A stretch of DNA of 64,000 nt from Formosa agariphila KMM 3901 (GCF_000723205.1 NZ_HG315671.1:2143351-2207350); one strand, 5' to 3'; shown: positions 45,465 to 53,257, numbered from the stretch's first letter. Notes: generated by a model not told the origin, from the sequence alone. Numbers and translations: made by a program.

Positions 45465-46223
45465 CTAACGTAACACCGGAATAATATGCAACCAATTTAA
45501 AGCGATAGCAAAGTCTAAAGCAGTCTTCCCTGTATTGGTTTTAGCCGTTTTATCTGCCCCTAATTCTAATAAAATCTCTACTGCAGTTTTGTTTCCGGCA
45601 ATAGTTTCTGTGTGTAATCTGGTAACGCCATTTTCATCTTTAGCGGTTACAACATCTAAATTTGCGCTAAAATAATCTCGCGCTGGAGTTTCCATGATTT
45701 TACTCATAGGATGCTCGATTAGGTTCTCTTGTTCCTCTACTTGTAAGTGAGCTACAAGAATAGTATTGTAATCGCCAAAATCTAATCCCCAAGCCTGATC
45801 ATGTTTTGCTCTTGCCTCTTCGGTCATATCAGAACGTAGCGCTTGAATGGTATAACCGCCATAGGTTTTACGGTCTATGGATAACATCCAATCGGAAATT
45901 TCTGATACTGTTCTAGTAATTGTATCGCCTTCCGCAACATTCGTTAATCTATTTGGGGAGTTGCTTAGAACGCCTGTAATATATTCGCCATCAAATTCAA
46001 TTTCGCTAATCCACATATGCTCTACAATAGGTTCTTCTCGACCTTCTACCATTTGTTGAAAAGGAATTTTAACCAAGGCTAAATCGTGTACAGGAATCAC
46101 GCGTTTGGCATCCCAATAGATTTCTCTCCAGAAGTAATTAAAGGTGTCTTGGGCTTTACTATAGGCGTCCTTCATTTTTATATTTTGTTCGGCGTAAATG
46201 ATGTCTTTAGTGTCTTGACTCAT
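45465..46223 (-). CDS. DUF2314 protein with C-terminal ankyrin repeats
   Basis: In 252 residues, the N-terminal domain (about 15-165) has the DUF2314 pattern DTFNYFWREIYWDAKRVIP, MWISEIEFDGEYITGVLSNSP, and the strongly conserved KTYGGYTIQALRSDMTEEARAKHDQAWGLDF. The C-terminus (about 195-252) has two ankyrin units (NGVTRLHTETIAGNKTAVEILLELGADKTAKTNTGKTALDFAIALN). Such DUFs recur in polymorphic-toxin immunity clusters and in general Bacteroidota islands. It probably binds another protein. It is the third gene of the five-gene minus-strand operon. Confidence 0.82.
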   Translation of the reverse strand: MSQDTKDIIYAEQNIKMKDAYSKAQDTFNYFWREIYWDAKRVIPVHDLALVKIPFQQMVEGREEPIVEHMWISEIEFDGEYITGVLSNSPNRLTNVAEGDTITRTVSEISDWMLSIDRKTYGGYTIQALRSDMTEEARAKHDQAWGLDFGDYNTILVAHLQVEEQENLIEHPMSKIMETPARDYFSANLDVVTAKDENGVTRLHTETIAGNKTAVEILLELGADKTAKTNTGKTALDFAIALNWLHIIPVLR

Positions 46224-46288
46224 AATATTTTTAAGGTTTTTTGATGTTTTTATCTTTAGCTATTTACAGTCCATGTTCTAATATTCAA

Positions 46289-46996
46289 TTAATAAAAATC
46301 GTAATACAGACTCCACTGTTTGGTCTCGCTATTTTTGGCGAACATTAAGCTCCCGCTATCAACCACATTTAAATTTACTTTTTCGTCTGAAGAAATTTGA
46401 AACACAAACTGAAAGCCTTCTCCAAAGCCTTCAGCATCGCCAATTCCAGATTGACAAAACGAAGGATAGCCACCAATTTTATGGTCGTAAACATGTTCTG
46501 AAATATCGAAATAATCGTCTATTATCCCTTCGTCTTCTAATTTTAAAATTTCAGATTCCATATCTATAGACAAACCACCGCCATCCCATAATGGAAAATC
46601 TTGTTCTTGAAAATCTACTTGTAATGGAAATGGTTTTAAGAAAGAATCTGGATGGTCAATATTTTTAATGGTAATGCCATCTAAATCTTCATATTCACGA
46701 ATCATCCAACGGTCTCCCATAGGTTCTAATTGTTCCGGTAACGCTTGTGATATAAAAACTGTTATCAGTTTTGTTTTTTTAATATTGGGGTGTACGTAAG
46801 GTAAATTAGGAAGGTAAAACTGGGCTAATGGTAACATTAAATCTCCGTGTTTATCTGTTGGAAGTTCTTCATCTTCATGAAAAGCATATACCTTTCCTAA
46901 CCAACTTTCTTCAATAGTATGTGTTGGTCTAAAACCTCCCGCACGAAACGTAGTTACAGGTTTTGCAATTTTATTTTTGATATCTTCTACGGTCAT
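46289..46996 (-). CDS. DUF1963 (YwqG-like) protein
   Basis: The 235-residue protein shows the DUF1963 layout. It has an early TFRAGGFRPTHTIEESWLGK, a DLMLPLAQFYLPNLPYVHP strand pair, a HKIGGYPSFCQSG motif (the usual KIGGxPxxxQ) near 180, QFVFQISSDEKVNLNVVDSGSLMFA, and a terminal strand. YwqG and its relatives are soluble and uncharacterised, and commonly sit beside immunity-type genes. It lies 12 bp after its upstream neighbour in the operon and 65 bp before the DUF2314 gene. Confidence 0.78.
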   Translation of the reverse strand: MTVEDIKNKIAKPVTTFRAGGFRPTHTIEESWLGKVYAFHEDEELPTDKHGDLMLPLAQFYLPNLPYVHPNIKKTKLITVFISQALPEQLEPMGDRWMIREYEDLDGITIKNIDHPDSFLKPFPLQVDFQEQDFPLWDGGGLSIDMESEILKLEDEGIIDDYFDISEHVYDHKIGGYPSFCQSGIGDAEGFGEGFQFVFQISSDEKVNLNVVDSGSLMFAKNSETKQWSLYYDFY

Positions 46997-47008
46997 AATT
47001 ATTCGTTT

Positions 47009-47434
47009 TTAACCAAACATGCTGGTATCTTTAAAGTGTTTCCCGTCGTGCGAATGCGCTACCAAATAGTGATTTCCAAACATGCCATTTTCTGTATAAA
47101 ACACATCGATTAAATCTTTAGCATAGAAATGAATGGCTGTAACCTCTAAATTATTTTTAAAAGCTTCCTCTGTTAATTCTGGATAGCCCTTTTCTTCATC
47201 TGCCCAATCCTCATTATAGTTCTGTAAAAAATCATTCACAATTGCTGTTTTTGCCTTGGTTTCGAAGCTTACAAAATCTTCTAAAATCGTGTTTGCAAAA
47301 GCAATCATGTCGTCTAAACTCACATCACCTAAACCAAGGTGTAAGTCTATTTTATACAAATCGCATGCTAGAGTTACTTTAAAAGCACCTTCGGTATTGG
47401 TGTCTTTTTTAAGGATGTCTCTTATTATTTTCAT
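47009..47434 (-). CDS. Uncharacterised 141-residue alpha/beta protein (DUF2262/DUF2004-like look)
   Basis: The protein has three visible elements. KVTLACDLYKIDLHLGLGD is followed by a helical LDDMIAFANTILEDFVSFETKAKTAIVNDFLQNYNEDW stretch and a C-terminal VTAIHFYAKDLIDVFYTENGMFGNHYLVAHSHDGKH. That beta-helix-beta outline resembles small DUF2262/DUF2004-type proteins, but the assignment is not firm. It is the first gene of the five-gene minus-strand operon, and an operator-like palindrome lies 122 bp before its start. Confidence 0.65.
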   Translation of the reverse strand: MKIIRDILKKDTNTEGAFKVTLACDLYKIDLHLGLGDVSLDDMIAFANTILEDFVSFETKAKTAIVNDFLQNYNEDWADEEKGYPELTEEAFKNNLEVTAIHFYAKDLIDVFYTENGMFGNHYLVAHSHDGKHFKDTSMFG

Positions 47435-47455
47435 GAGCAGTTCTTGTCATTAAAT

Positions 47456-47503
47456 AGCACTTTACTACCATCCGAAATGGATTATAATGTTAGATAAAGT
47501 GCT
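47456..47503. repeat. Nested inverted repeat
   Basis: AGCACTTTA (47456-47464) is exactly inverted as TAAAGTGCT (47495-47503). An inner stem CCAT/ATGG lies in the loop. It is downstream of the lipoprotein gene and in the leader of the 47434 operon, so it may be a terminator or leader structure. Confidence 0.45.
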
Positions 47504-47556
47504 TTTCTCAATCTATTTGTGCTATACAAAGGTGAAACTTTGCCTAGTTTTTAAAG

Positions 47557-47572
47557 TAACGGATTTCAGTGA
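47557..47572. promoter_or_regulatory. Palindromic operator-like site, copy 4
   Basis: TAACGGATTTCAGTGA (minus strand TCACTGAAATCCGTTA) is the left-arm variant of the family. It lies 122 bp before the start of the five-gene minus-strand operon. Confidence 0.55.
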
Positions 47573-47581
47573 TATTGAATT

Positions 47582-48745
47582 TTAAAGTTCTTTTTTTCGT
47601 GCTTTAAGTTTATTAATTAGCAAGTCTATTTTTTTCAATTTTTCTTCGTATTCATTTTTAATGGCTATTTGAGAGGCTTCTATGGTTTCGTTAGAATCGA
47701 AATCTAAAAGTTCGACCGTATCATTTAGGCTGGCAATAGTCTCATATTGACCTGTTGCTTTAGGTGTGTCTTTAGATTTGAATAATAAGATATCGGAATC
47801 TACATTACTTATAAGTTCGTCTACTGTAATGACTTTCATCGTTCCAAATTGCGATAATTGTAAAGCATCACCGTCAAGTAATTGATTATTCAATTTAACG
47901 CTAAAAGTTTCAGACGACGGACTGCGATACACAAGCCCTTCTACAGCATCCTTATCTTCTAAATGTGACAACTTATAGTTCTCTATATTTGGAGTCACTA
48001 TAGTAACGGTATCAATAAGCTCGGTATTCTCCTTAAAAATATGCTTCGGATAAATAGTATGTTGTATGTTACCATTACTTAAAACAGCCCATTGTCCTGT
48101 AGGCGATTCGCTAGCAGATGGGTCGATAATGACAGTATATTTAACTTTAGATTTTCTGATATACGGTTTAAAATCTTCATTAACTGTGGTAATTTTACTT
48201 TTGTACATAGACACCAAATCCAAAGTATAATCGGCATCGACTTTAGTCTTTATTCTAGATAAATTATCTAAAATTTCTATAACTGAGCTGTAAGCTTGAG
48301 CTTCTTTAGAAGAATCTGTAAACGATGATTTTAAAACAGCTTCTGTTCTGCTTATATTCTGTACACAAACATCGGAAACCGTTTCTGTATTCGCTGTATC
48401 TGCGTATTCATCTGGATTTAAAAAATAATCTTCAGCAACTTGGGCGCCTTTAAGTACGAAAGTTTTAGACCGATCTGCAACAAATAATTTTGAAATTTTT
48501 AAGGGGTCTTCAATCGTGATTTTAGTGGTACTTGAAGTTAAGGCTTGATCCTTCCCATTTTTAAAAACTCTTGGTTCGTTTAACGTATAAACAATCTCTA
48601 ATTTTAAGAGGTTTTTAGGTAAATTATACTTGATTTCATTTTGTTCTAATCGTGTATCTTCCCGATACAATGCCGTATAACTTTTTTGGCTACAAGACGT
48701 AAATAAGATTAATATAAGTACGAAATAAAGTAGAGTATTTTTCAT
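47582..48745 (-). CDS. DUF4831-like lipoprotein
   Basis: Start at ATG 48745 gives a lipoprotein signal (MKNTLLYFVLILILFTSC, Cys18); the longer frame adds nine residues before it. The 387-residue product resembles the DUF4831 family: IKYNLPKNLLKLEIVYTL near the N-terminus, a GLVYRSPSSETFSVKLNNQLL strand region about residue 270, QLSQFGTMKVITV, and a coiled C-terminal tail. It should sit in the periplasmic or outer-membrane leaflet; the function is unknown. Two operator-like palindromes lie upstream. Confidence 0.65.
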   Translation of the reverse strand: MKNTLLYFVLILILFTSCSQKSYTALYREDTRLEQNEIKYNLPKNLLKLEIVYTLNEPRVFKNGKDQALTSSTTKITIEDPLKISKLFVADRSKTFVLKGAQVAEDYFLNPDEYADTANTETVSDVCVQNISRTEAVLKSSFTDSSKEAQAYSSVIEILDNLSRIKTKVDADYTLDLVSMYKSKITTVNEDFKPYIRKSKVKYTVIIDPSASESPTGQWAVLSNGNIQHTIYPKHIFKENTELIDTVTIVTPNIENYKLSHLEDKDAVEGLVYRSPSSETFSVKLNNQLLDGDALQLSQFGTMKVITVDELISNVDSDILLFKSKDTPKATGQYETIASLNDTVELLDFDSNETIEASQIAIKNEYEEKLKKIDLLINKLKARKKEL

Positions 48746-48799
48746 TTTGAATGTGTTTATTTTACATGTCAAAACTAGAAGTAATGCCTCTGAATTTTA

Positions 48800-48815
48800 T
48801 CCCTGAAAGTAGTGA
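48800..48815. promoter_or_regulatory. Palindromic operator-like site, copy 5a
   Basis: TCCCTGAAAGTAGTGA lies 54 bp before the start of the DUF4831-like gene. On the minus strand it reads TCACTACTTTCAGGGA followed by TAAAA, matching the copies at 50790 and 53698. Confidence 0.6.
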
Positions 48816-48824
48816 GATTGAAAC

Positions 48825-48840
48825 ATACGGTATTCAGGTA
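48825..48840. promoter_or_regulatory. Palindromic operator-like site, copy 5b
   Basis: ATACGGTATTCAGGTA (minus strand TACCTGAATACCGTAT) lies 25 bp from copy 5a and shares the TGAATACCGT core with the copies at 36261 and 43119. Confidence 0.45.
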
Positions 48841-48869
48841 ATACCGTTTTAAACATTCTAAACTAACAG

Positions 48870-48900
48870 AAAAAGCACGCTTCTAGGAGCGTGCTTTTTT
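48870..48900 (-). terminator. Terminator of the 48957 gene
   Basis: AAAAAGCACGCT/AGCGTGCTTTTT is a perfect 12-bp stem with a 6-nt loop, located 57 bp past the stop of the minus-strand gene, with T-runs on both strands. Confidence 0.88.
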
Positions 48901-48956
48901 TACTAAATACTACGGTAAAGCAATAGTCGCTAATACAATGGCATTCATACTTTTCT

Positions 48957-49598
48957 TTAATTGAAAACGATAGCAGTTTTATTAGTGATACTAAATTTGG
49001 CAGCATCTAAAAGTGTTGCACAAACTAAAGTCTCTACCCATAAATCACCTTTATCGTGTATCCTTTTATTGAGTTCCGGTAAGTTTGAAATACTATCCTG
49101 CTCGTTTAATATAATGCCCAAAGGTTTTGTAAGCGTTTTTAATTCTTTTAGCAAATCGTAAGACGATCCAATCATTGCTCCAGGAACAGGTGCTTCATCG
49201 GTATCGAAAAGAACTTCTGGTAACTGCACAGGAATATAAAATCCTTCGGTATCGGAATGCGTTAAAAGATGACTAGACATATATGAATAATGCTCTTCTA
49301 AAATCTCGTCGCCTTGTGGTTCTTCTTCTGGCGAGAAAGGTGTGGGCACCCAATTTTCCTCATATTCATTCTCCCAAGCGTGGGCAGCAAATCGTCTTAA
49401 GTGATGTAAAAAATCATATGGAAAACCTCCAGAGAATAAAGGTGCCTGATCTAAAACATCTGGTTCTTGGTGTGGTTCTAAATTATTTTTTTCTAATATC
49501 ACATTTATATTGTCAAAAATAGTTTTATACGCCTCATAACCTTCTGGTTCATTCTCTATAAAGTCTGCTAATATTCCACTTGTAATTCCTAATCCCAT
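48957..49598 (-). CDS. Uncharacterised 213-residue acidic protein
   Basis: This is a soluble acidic protein with no membrane segment. Visible landmarks are FENEP-like IENEPEGYEAYKTIFDNIN, a HLRRFAAHAWENEYEENW segment near residue 66 (His/Trp/Glu-rich), YIPVQLPEVLFD near 120 and a C-terminal helical DLWVETLVCATLLDAAKFSITNK. The family is not recognised. It has its own upstream palindrome (56 bp before the start) and its own terminator, so it is monocistronic and probably part of the regulon. Confidence 0.72.
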   Translation of the reverse strand: MGLGITSGILADFIENEPEGYEAYKTIFDNINVILEKNNLEPHQEPDVLDQAPLFSGGFPYDFLHHLRRFAAHAWENEYEENWVPTPFSPEEEPQGDEILEEHYSYMSSHLLTHSDTEGFYIPVQLPEVLFDTDEAPVPGAMIGSSYDLLKELKTLTKPLGIILNEQDSISNLPELNKRIHDKGDLWVETLVCATLLDAAKFSITNKTAIVFN

Positions 49599-49654
49599 TA
49601 TCTCATTGTTTTAATTATACAAAACAAAATTAGAATTTAAGCCCCTGAGTTCTA

Positions 49655-49670
49655 TCACTGAAATTAATGA
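49655..49670. promoter_or_regulatory. Palindromic operator-like site, copy 6
   Basis: TCACTGAAATTAATGA (minus strand TCATTAATTTCAGTGA, then TAGAAC) lies 56 bp before the start of the 213-residue protein gene. Confidence 0.6.
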
Positions 49671-49723
49671 TACTTATAAATACTAAATTCTAGGTTTTGA
49701 GTTTTTGAGTAATAATTACTACC

Positions 49724-49755
49724 ACAAAAGCACGCCATTATGAGCGTGCTTTTGT
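49724..49755 (-). terminator. Terminator of the DUF6892 gene
   Basis: ACAAAAGCACGC/GCGTGCTTTTGT is a perfect 12-bp stem with an 8-nt loop, 28 bp past the stop of the minus-strand gene at 49783. Its core AAAAGCACGC is the same as in the terminator at 48870. Confidence 0.85.
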
Positions 49756-49782
49756 ATATTTCGGCATGATATTTTTAATGCA

Positions 49783-50688
49783 TTACAGCCATTCCGCATC
49801 TATACCCAAAGCTATAAATTCTTCATAAGCGGACTCGGTAGCATAACACAGTGTCACTTTCTTTAAATTGGGAAATTGTTTGGCATCTACACATGTTTCA
49901 ATATCCCAATAGTCTACAGCACCTCCCGAAAACGGACATAAATTCATATAAATATCATTGCCGCCGTCTTGATAAAAATCGGTGATTTCAGAAGCCAGAC
50001 GTTTTGGTATGGGTAGGTCTTTAAAATATTGGGTGACTTCGGCTATAGGTTCGTAGCCTTCTTCATCAATATCAATTTCACGACCTTTATACCAATCTGC
50101 AAATTCATACAAATCAAAAACAGGCTTCATTAAACCTTTGGTATACATCAATTCTTCAATCACAGAAAGTTTAAACCCAAAATCTTCAAAAACCAAAACG
50201 TCTTCGTCCAGTGGCTTCATGGTGTATTTATCTTCTGGCAGTCCTGCACCTCGTTCATACGGGATATAAGTATGTACTTGAATGGCACCAATGCTATCGT
50301 CTTCTTTACTAAACCAAGCACTAATACCATTGGCTACCAAAGCACCACTATCATCGCCTTTGAATAATTTTACATGCTGATTTTTACGAGATGCGTAGTA
50401 ACTTAAAATATCTTGATTATTAAAATGAAAGATGCCTGAAAAAGGCTGTTTCGGACTAAATTCATAGCTGTCCAATTTAATGGCAATTGTAATCGATTCT
50501 GCGATATTACCACCTTTAGAATACGCCATAATACCTAATGCGCTCCATGTAAAAATGGTGTTATTTTTTCTTTTAAAAATATTTAAATCATCTCCCAAAC
50601 ACTCTTTTAACACGTCTAAAGACACGGGAAATTCTATGGCAACAGTATTTATTTGAAATCCTTTTGAAGATAAATGTAATGCAATCAT
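49783..50688 (-). CDS. DUF6892-domain protein
   Basis: The 301-residue protein has an N-terminal beta-rich domain (about 1-155, FQINTVAIEFPVSLDVLKECLGDD and NTIFTWSALGIMAYSK; probably DUF7738) and a C-terminal DUF6892-type domain (about 165-301). The latter includes LSVIEELMYTKGLMKPVFDLYEFADWYKGREIDIDEEGYEPI and DIYMNLCPFSGG, ending in LKKVTLCYATESAYEEFIALGIDAEWL. Relatives occur in immunity-like clusters and in E. coli orphan islands; the function is unknown. It is transcribed divergently from the vWA operon and has its own palindrome 49 bp before the start. Confidence 0.72.
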   Translation of the reverse strand: MIALHLSSKGFQINTVAIEFPVSLDVLKECLGDDLNIFKRKNNTIFTWSALGIMAYSKGGNIAESITIAIKLDSYEFSPKQPFSGIFHFNNQDILSYYASRKNQHVKLFKGDDSGALVANGISAWFSKEDDSIGAIQVHTYIPYERGAGLPEDKYTMKPLDEDVLVFEDFGFKLSVIEELMYTKGLMKPVFDLYEFADWYKGREIDIDEEGYEPIAEVTQYFKDLPIPKRLASEITDFYQDGGNDIYMNLCPFSGGAVDYWDIETCVDAKQFPNLKKVTLCYATESAYEEFIALGIDAEWL

Positions 50689-50737
50689 AAGTACGTTTTT
50701 GTTCGTCCAAAGATACGGACACCACCTAAAAAGAATA

Positions 50738-50753
50738 TGCCTGTATTCCGTGA
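50738..50753. promoter_or_regulatory. Palindromic operator-like site, copy 7a (DUF6892 side)
   Basis: TGCCTGTATTCCGTGA, followed by TATTTA as at 36214, lies 49 bp before the DUF6892 start. Confidence 0.6.
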
Positions 50754-50789
50754 TATTTATATGTAATTAAGCAAACACAAATCTTAAAA

Positions 50790-50805
50790 TCACAGTTTTC
50801 AGGGA
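50790..50805. promoter_or_regulatory. Palindromic operator-like site, copy 7b (vWA side)
   Basis: TCACAGTTTTCAGGGA lies 45 bp before the coiled-coil gene that heads the vWA operon. The two sites of this divergent promoter are 52 bp apart, close to the 47 bp at 36214/36261. Confidence 0.6.
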
Positions 50806-50850
50806 TAAAAACCACACAGACTAAACCGAACTTTGTTGAAAACCTTTTTT

Positions 50851-51201
50851 ATGGAAGAGCAAGTTAAAAGTGCTGCGTTTTTAGAATCTTTAAAACGTAA
50901 CAACGAAAAAATAAGAGACGATCGTGCAAGTGCCATTGCAGAAGATGCACAACTCATGTACAAACGCGAAACCGAAGATTTAGCCTTGTCTTTAAAGCGC
51001 CTAAAACGTGAACAAGAGAACATGCTAGATATGAGTCCGACAGACGCAAATAGTTTGGTACTGGCATCCGATTTTGATGCTAAAGATTATGTGGCCAAAG
51101 ACTTAGAGATGTCTGTAAAAATTAGAAACTTAGAAATAAAATTAGAATTAGCCAAAAAGCGTTACGCTCACTTATTTGGTGGTACAATAAACGAACTGTA
51201 A
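50851..51201 (+). CDS. Small coiled-coil protein preceding the vWA gene
   Basis: I use ATG 50851; an earlier TTG is less likely. The 116-residue protein is almost entirely helical and charged, with two heptad-rich stretches (about 8-60 with RETEDLALSLKRLKREQENML, and about 85-108 with EMSVKIRNLEIKLELAKKRYAHL). No signal or catalytic motif. It lies 2 bp before the vWA gene and should be its partner, perhaps a tether. An operator-like palindrome lies 45 bp upstream of its start. Confidence 0.72.
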   Translation: MEEQVKSAAFLESLKRNNEKIRDDRASAIAEDAQLMYKRETEDLALSLKRLKREQENMLDMSPTDANSLVLASDFDAKDYVAKDLEMSVKIRNLEIKLELAKKRYAHLFGGTINEL

Positions 51202-51203
51202 TT

Positions 51204-52064
51204 ATGGGAGGAGGACGATTTAGTAACGATGCATACGCACGATTAAGAAAATCTAAAGACTATAGTAATAAGTCTAGAGAAGAAATATTTACATCCAGAC
51301 AGATAGATCCAGAAATGGATCCTACAAAAGCGCTTGTTAGAGAGTCTCGAGATTCTGAAGAACATCCTGAAACAGTATCTATCATAGTGGCATTAGATGT
51401 TACTGGAAGTATGGGTTTTGTACCCGAACATATTGTAAAAGAAGCGTTACCAGATTTAATTGGCTCTTTAATGGAAGCTGGAATTGAAGACCCGCAAGTG
51501 CTGTTTTTAGGTATTGGCGATTTTATTTACGACAGTGCACCGTTACAGGTTGGGCAATTTGAATCTTCGGCAGAATTATTAGACCGTTGGTTAACGCGCG
51601 TATACTTAGAAGGTGGCGGTGGCGGAAACAATCAAGAAGGTTATAATTTGGCTCATTTATTTGCGGCACGTCATACGTCGATTGATTGTTGGGAAAAAAG
51701 ACAACAAAAAGGCTTTTTATTCACTATTGGAGACGAACCTGTGTTTCCTACCATTCCTGCAGAAATCATTAAAAGATATACCTGTACAGATGAAGCGGAA
51801 ACAATTACTACCGAAGCCATTATTAAAGAAGCACAAGAAACCTATAATGTGTTTCATATGCATTTAGAGCATAACGAATGGTCTAAACAAATACGTCGAA
51901 AAGGTGATTGGAAAGCGCTTTTAGGCGATAATTATATAGAAATTCCAGATTATAAAACGGTAGCAAAACGTATTGCAGAGGTGGTGATTCAAAATCATAA
52001 ACCGAGTACGGCAACACAAACAACATCGAACAGTACAGATGTTGATGTAGAAAACATGTTATAA
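51204..52064 (+). CDS. vWA-domain protein with MIDAS motif
   Basis: The 286-residue cytoplasmic protein has an N-terminal basic segment (about 1-45) and a von Willebrand A domain (about 55-250). The metal-binding MIDAS motif is DVTGSM with Asp65, Thr67 and Ser69, so Thr replaces the first Ser. A later VLFLGIGDF strand and the GGGGGNNQEGY loop provide the other ligands. No transmembrane helix is present. vWA proteins commonly bind MoxR AAA ATPases or DUF4132-type scaffolds. Here its stop codon is followed immediately by the PurA-like start, so the two are tightly co-expressed. Confidence 0.88.
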   Translation: MGGGRFSNDAYARLRKSKDYSNKSREEIFTSRQIDPEMDPTKALVRESRDSEEHPETVSIIVALDVTGSMGFVPEHIVKEALPDLIGSLMEAGIEDPQVLFLGIGDFIYDSAPLQVGQFESSAELLDRWLTRVYLEGGGGGNNQEGYNLAHLFAARHTSIDCWEKRQQKGFLFTIGDEPVFPTIPAEIIKRYTCTDEAETITTEAIIKEAQETYNVFHMHLEHNEWSKQIRRKGDWKALLGDNYIEIPDYKTVAKRIAEVVIQNHKPSTATQTTSNSTDVDVENML

Positions 52065-53198
52065 ATGATAAGATGTAGTCTCGTTATAGATTTAGGATTT
52101 GGTGATGCTGGAAAAGGCTTAACTACCGATTTTCTGGCATCGCAACATCCTGAGAAAAGTCTGGTGGTACGATTTTCTGGCGGACACCAAATAGGACATA
52201 CCGTAAGTACGGAAAAGCTAACGCATACGTTTAGTAATTTTGGTTCGGGAACCTTATTGGGCGTACCCACCTATTATTCGGAGTACACTACCCTATTTCC
52301 GCCTGCTATTTTAGACGAAGGTGAGTTTTTAAAAACCTATCAGCCTAAATTGTATGTGCATCCGCTGGCGATGATTACAACGATCTACGATATTGCCTAT
52401 AACAGAGCGCTGGAAAAACAACAAAATCACGGCTCTTGTGGTTTGGGTTTTGGAACAACTATCGCGAGAAATAAAGAAGAGGTATACCTATATGCAAACG
52501 ATTTACAGTTTAAATGGGTTCTAAAACAGCGTTTACAGAGTATCAAAACCTATTACGATACTAAGTTAAAAAGTCAATCGAAGTCTGTTCAAGCGTATTA
52601 TAAAAACGAACTAAAAGATTATAAAGACGACTATTTTATAGACAGTTGTTTAGCCATTCAGAAGTTTTATAGTGTAGCTACACTTTCAGCGCTATCAACG
52701 ACGTTCGAACATTTTATTTTTGAAGGCAGTCAGGGCATTTTACTCGATACCCAACACGGATTCCATCCGCATACTACTTGGAGTTATACTACGTCTAAAA
52801 ATGCAATTCAGCTTATTAAAAATCATATAAAAACCATTTCAGAAATCGATATCTACTATGTGTCGCGTTGTTATCAAACACGTCACGGTAATGGTCCTAT
52901 GGCTGAAACCGAAGCTGTAACGCTTCAGAATAATGAAAATGAAGCGAATGTGACTAACGAATTTCAAGGCGAATTTAGAACGCAATCTTTAGCCCCTGAA
53001 CTCCTGAATTATGCCTTGAGTTGCGATGCCATTCATCATCAAGATTTAAATATTAACAAGCACTTCATGCTAACCTGTTTAGACCAATTACCTCATTTTT
53101 CTTTTAATAACTTGCTTCAAAAATTAGATACAACATTCCATACTGTTTACGGAAGTTACGGACCAAAACGAGAATGTATTCAGAAGCTTTTAGACTAA
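52065..53198 (+). CDS. Diverged adenylosuccinate synthetase-like protein
   Basis: The 377-residue protein is shorter than normal PurA (about 430). It keeps the GTPase P-loop FGDAGKG with Asp14, GHQIGHTV (His45; PurA has NNAGHT, so the IMP-binding Asn is His), FEGSQGILLDTQHG (Gln223) and YQTRHGNGP. It lacks the PurA TTGRGIGP motif (here CGLGFGTT) and the arginine-rich aspartate loop TGRRRRxGW (here EFRTQSLAPE, near 303-312). It is therefore a PurA/PurZ-superfamily member of uncertain substrate. Asp14 is the PurA-type residue and not the change described for PurZ. It begins at the base after the vWA stop. Confidence 0.82.
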   Translation: MIRCSLVIDLGFGDAGKGLTTDFLASQHPEKSLVVRFSGGHQIGHTVSTEKLTHTFSNFGSGTLLGVPTYYSEYTTLFPPAILDEGEFLKTYQPKLYVHPLAMITTIYDIAYNRALEKQQNHGSCGLGFGTTIARNKEEVYLYANDLQFKWVLKQRLQSIKTYYDTKLKSQSKSVQAYYKNELKDYKDDYFIDSCLAIQKFYSVATLSALSTTFEHFIFEGSQGILLDTQHGFHPHTTWSYTTSKNAIQLIKNHIKTISEIDIYYVSRCYQTRHGNGPMAETEAVTLQNNENEANVTNEFQGEFRTQSLAPELLNYALSCDAIHHQDLNINKHFMLTCLDQLPHFSFNNLLQKLDTTFHTVYGSYGPKRECIQKLLD

Positions 53199-53257
53199 AG
53201 TTTCAATGGGTTCAACTCGACTTTAAAGGATAGAGAAAAACAATACAAAAATGTATT

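Noticed and set aside
51204-52064. Ter or MoxR-vWA cluster
   Set aside because: No TerD, TerC, TerB or MoxR AAA ATPase gene is seen in the window. The vWA alone is not enough to name such a system.
52065-53198. Phage-type PurZ (Z-genome biosynthesis)
   Set aside because: The length is similar, but the P-loop keeps Asp14 as in PurA and there are no accompanying PurZ-pathway genes such as DatZ or a Z-genome polymerase. I therefore treat it as an unclassified PurA-superfamily paralogue.
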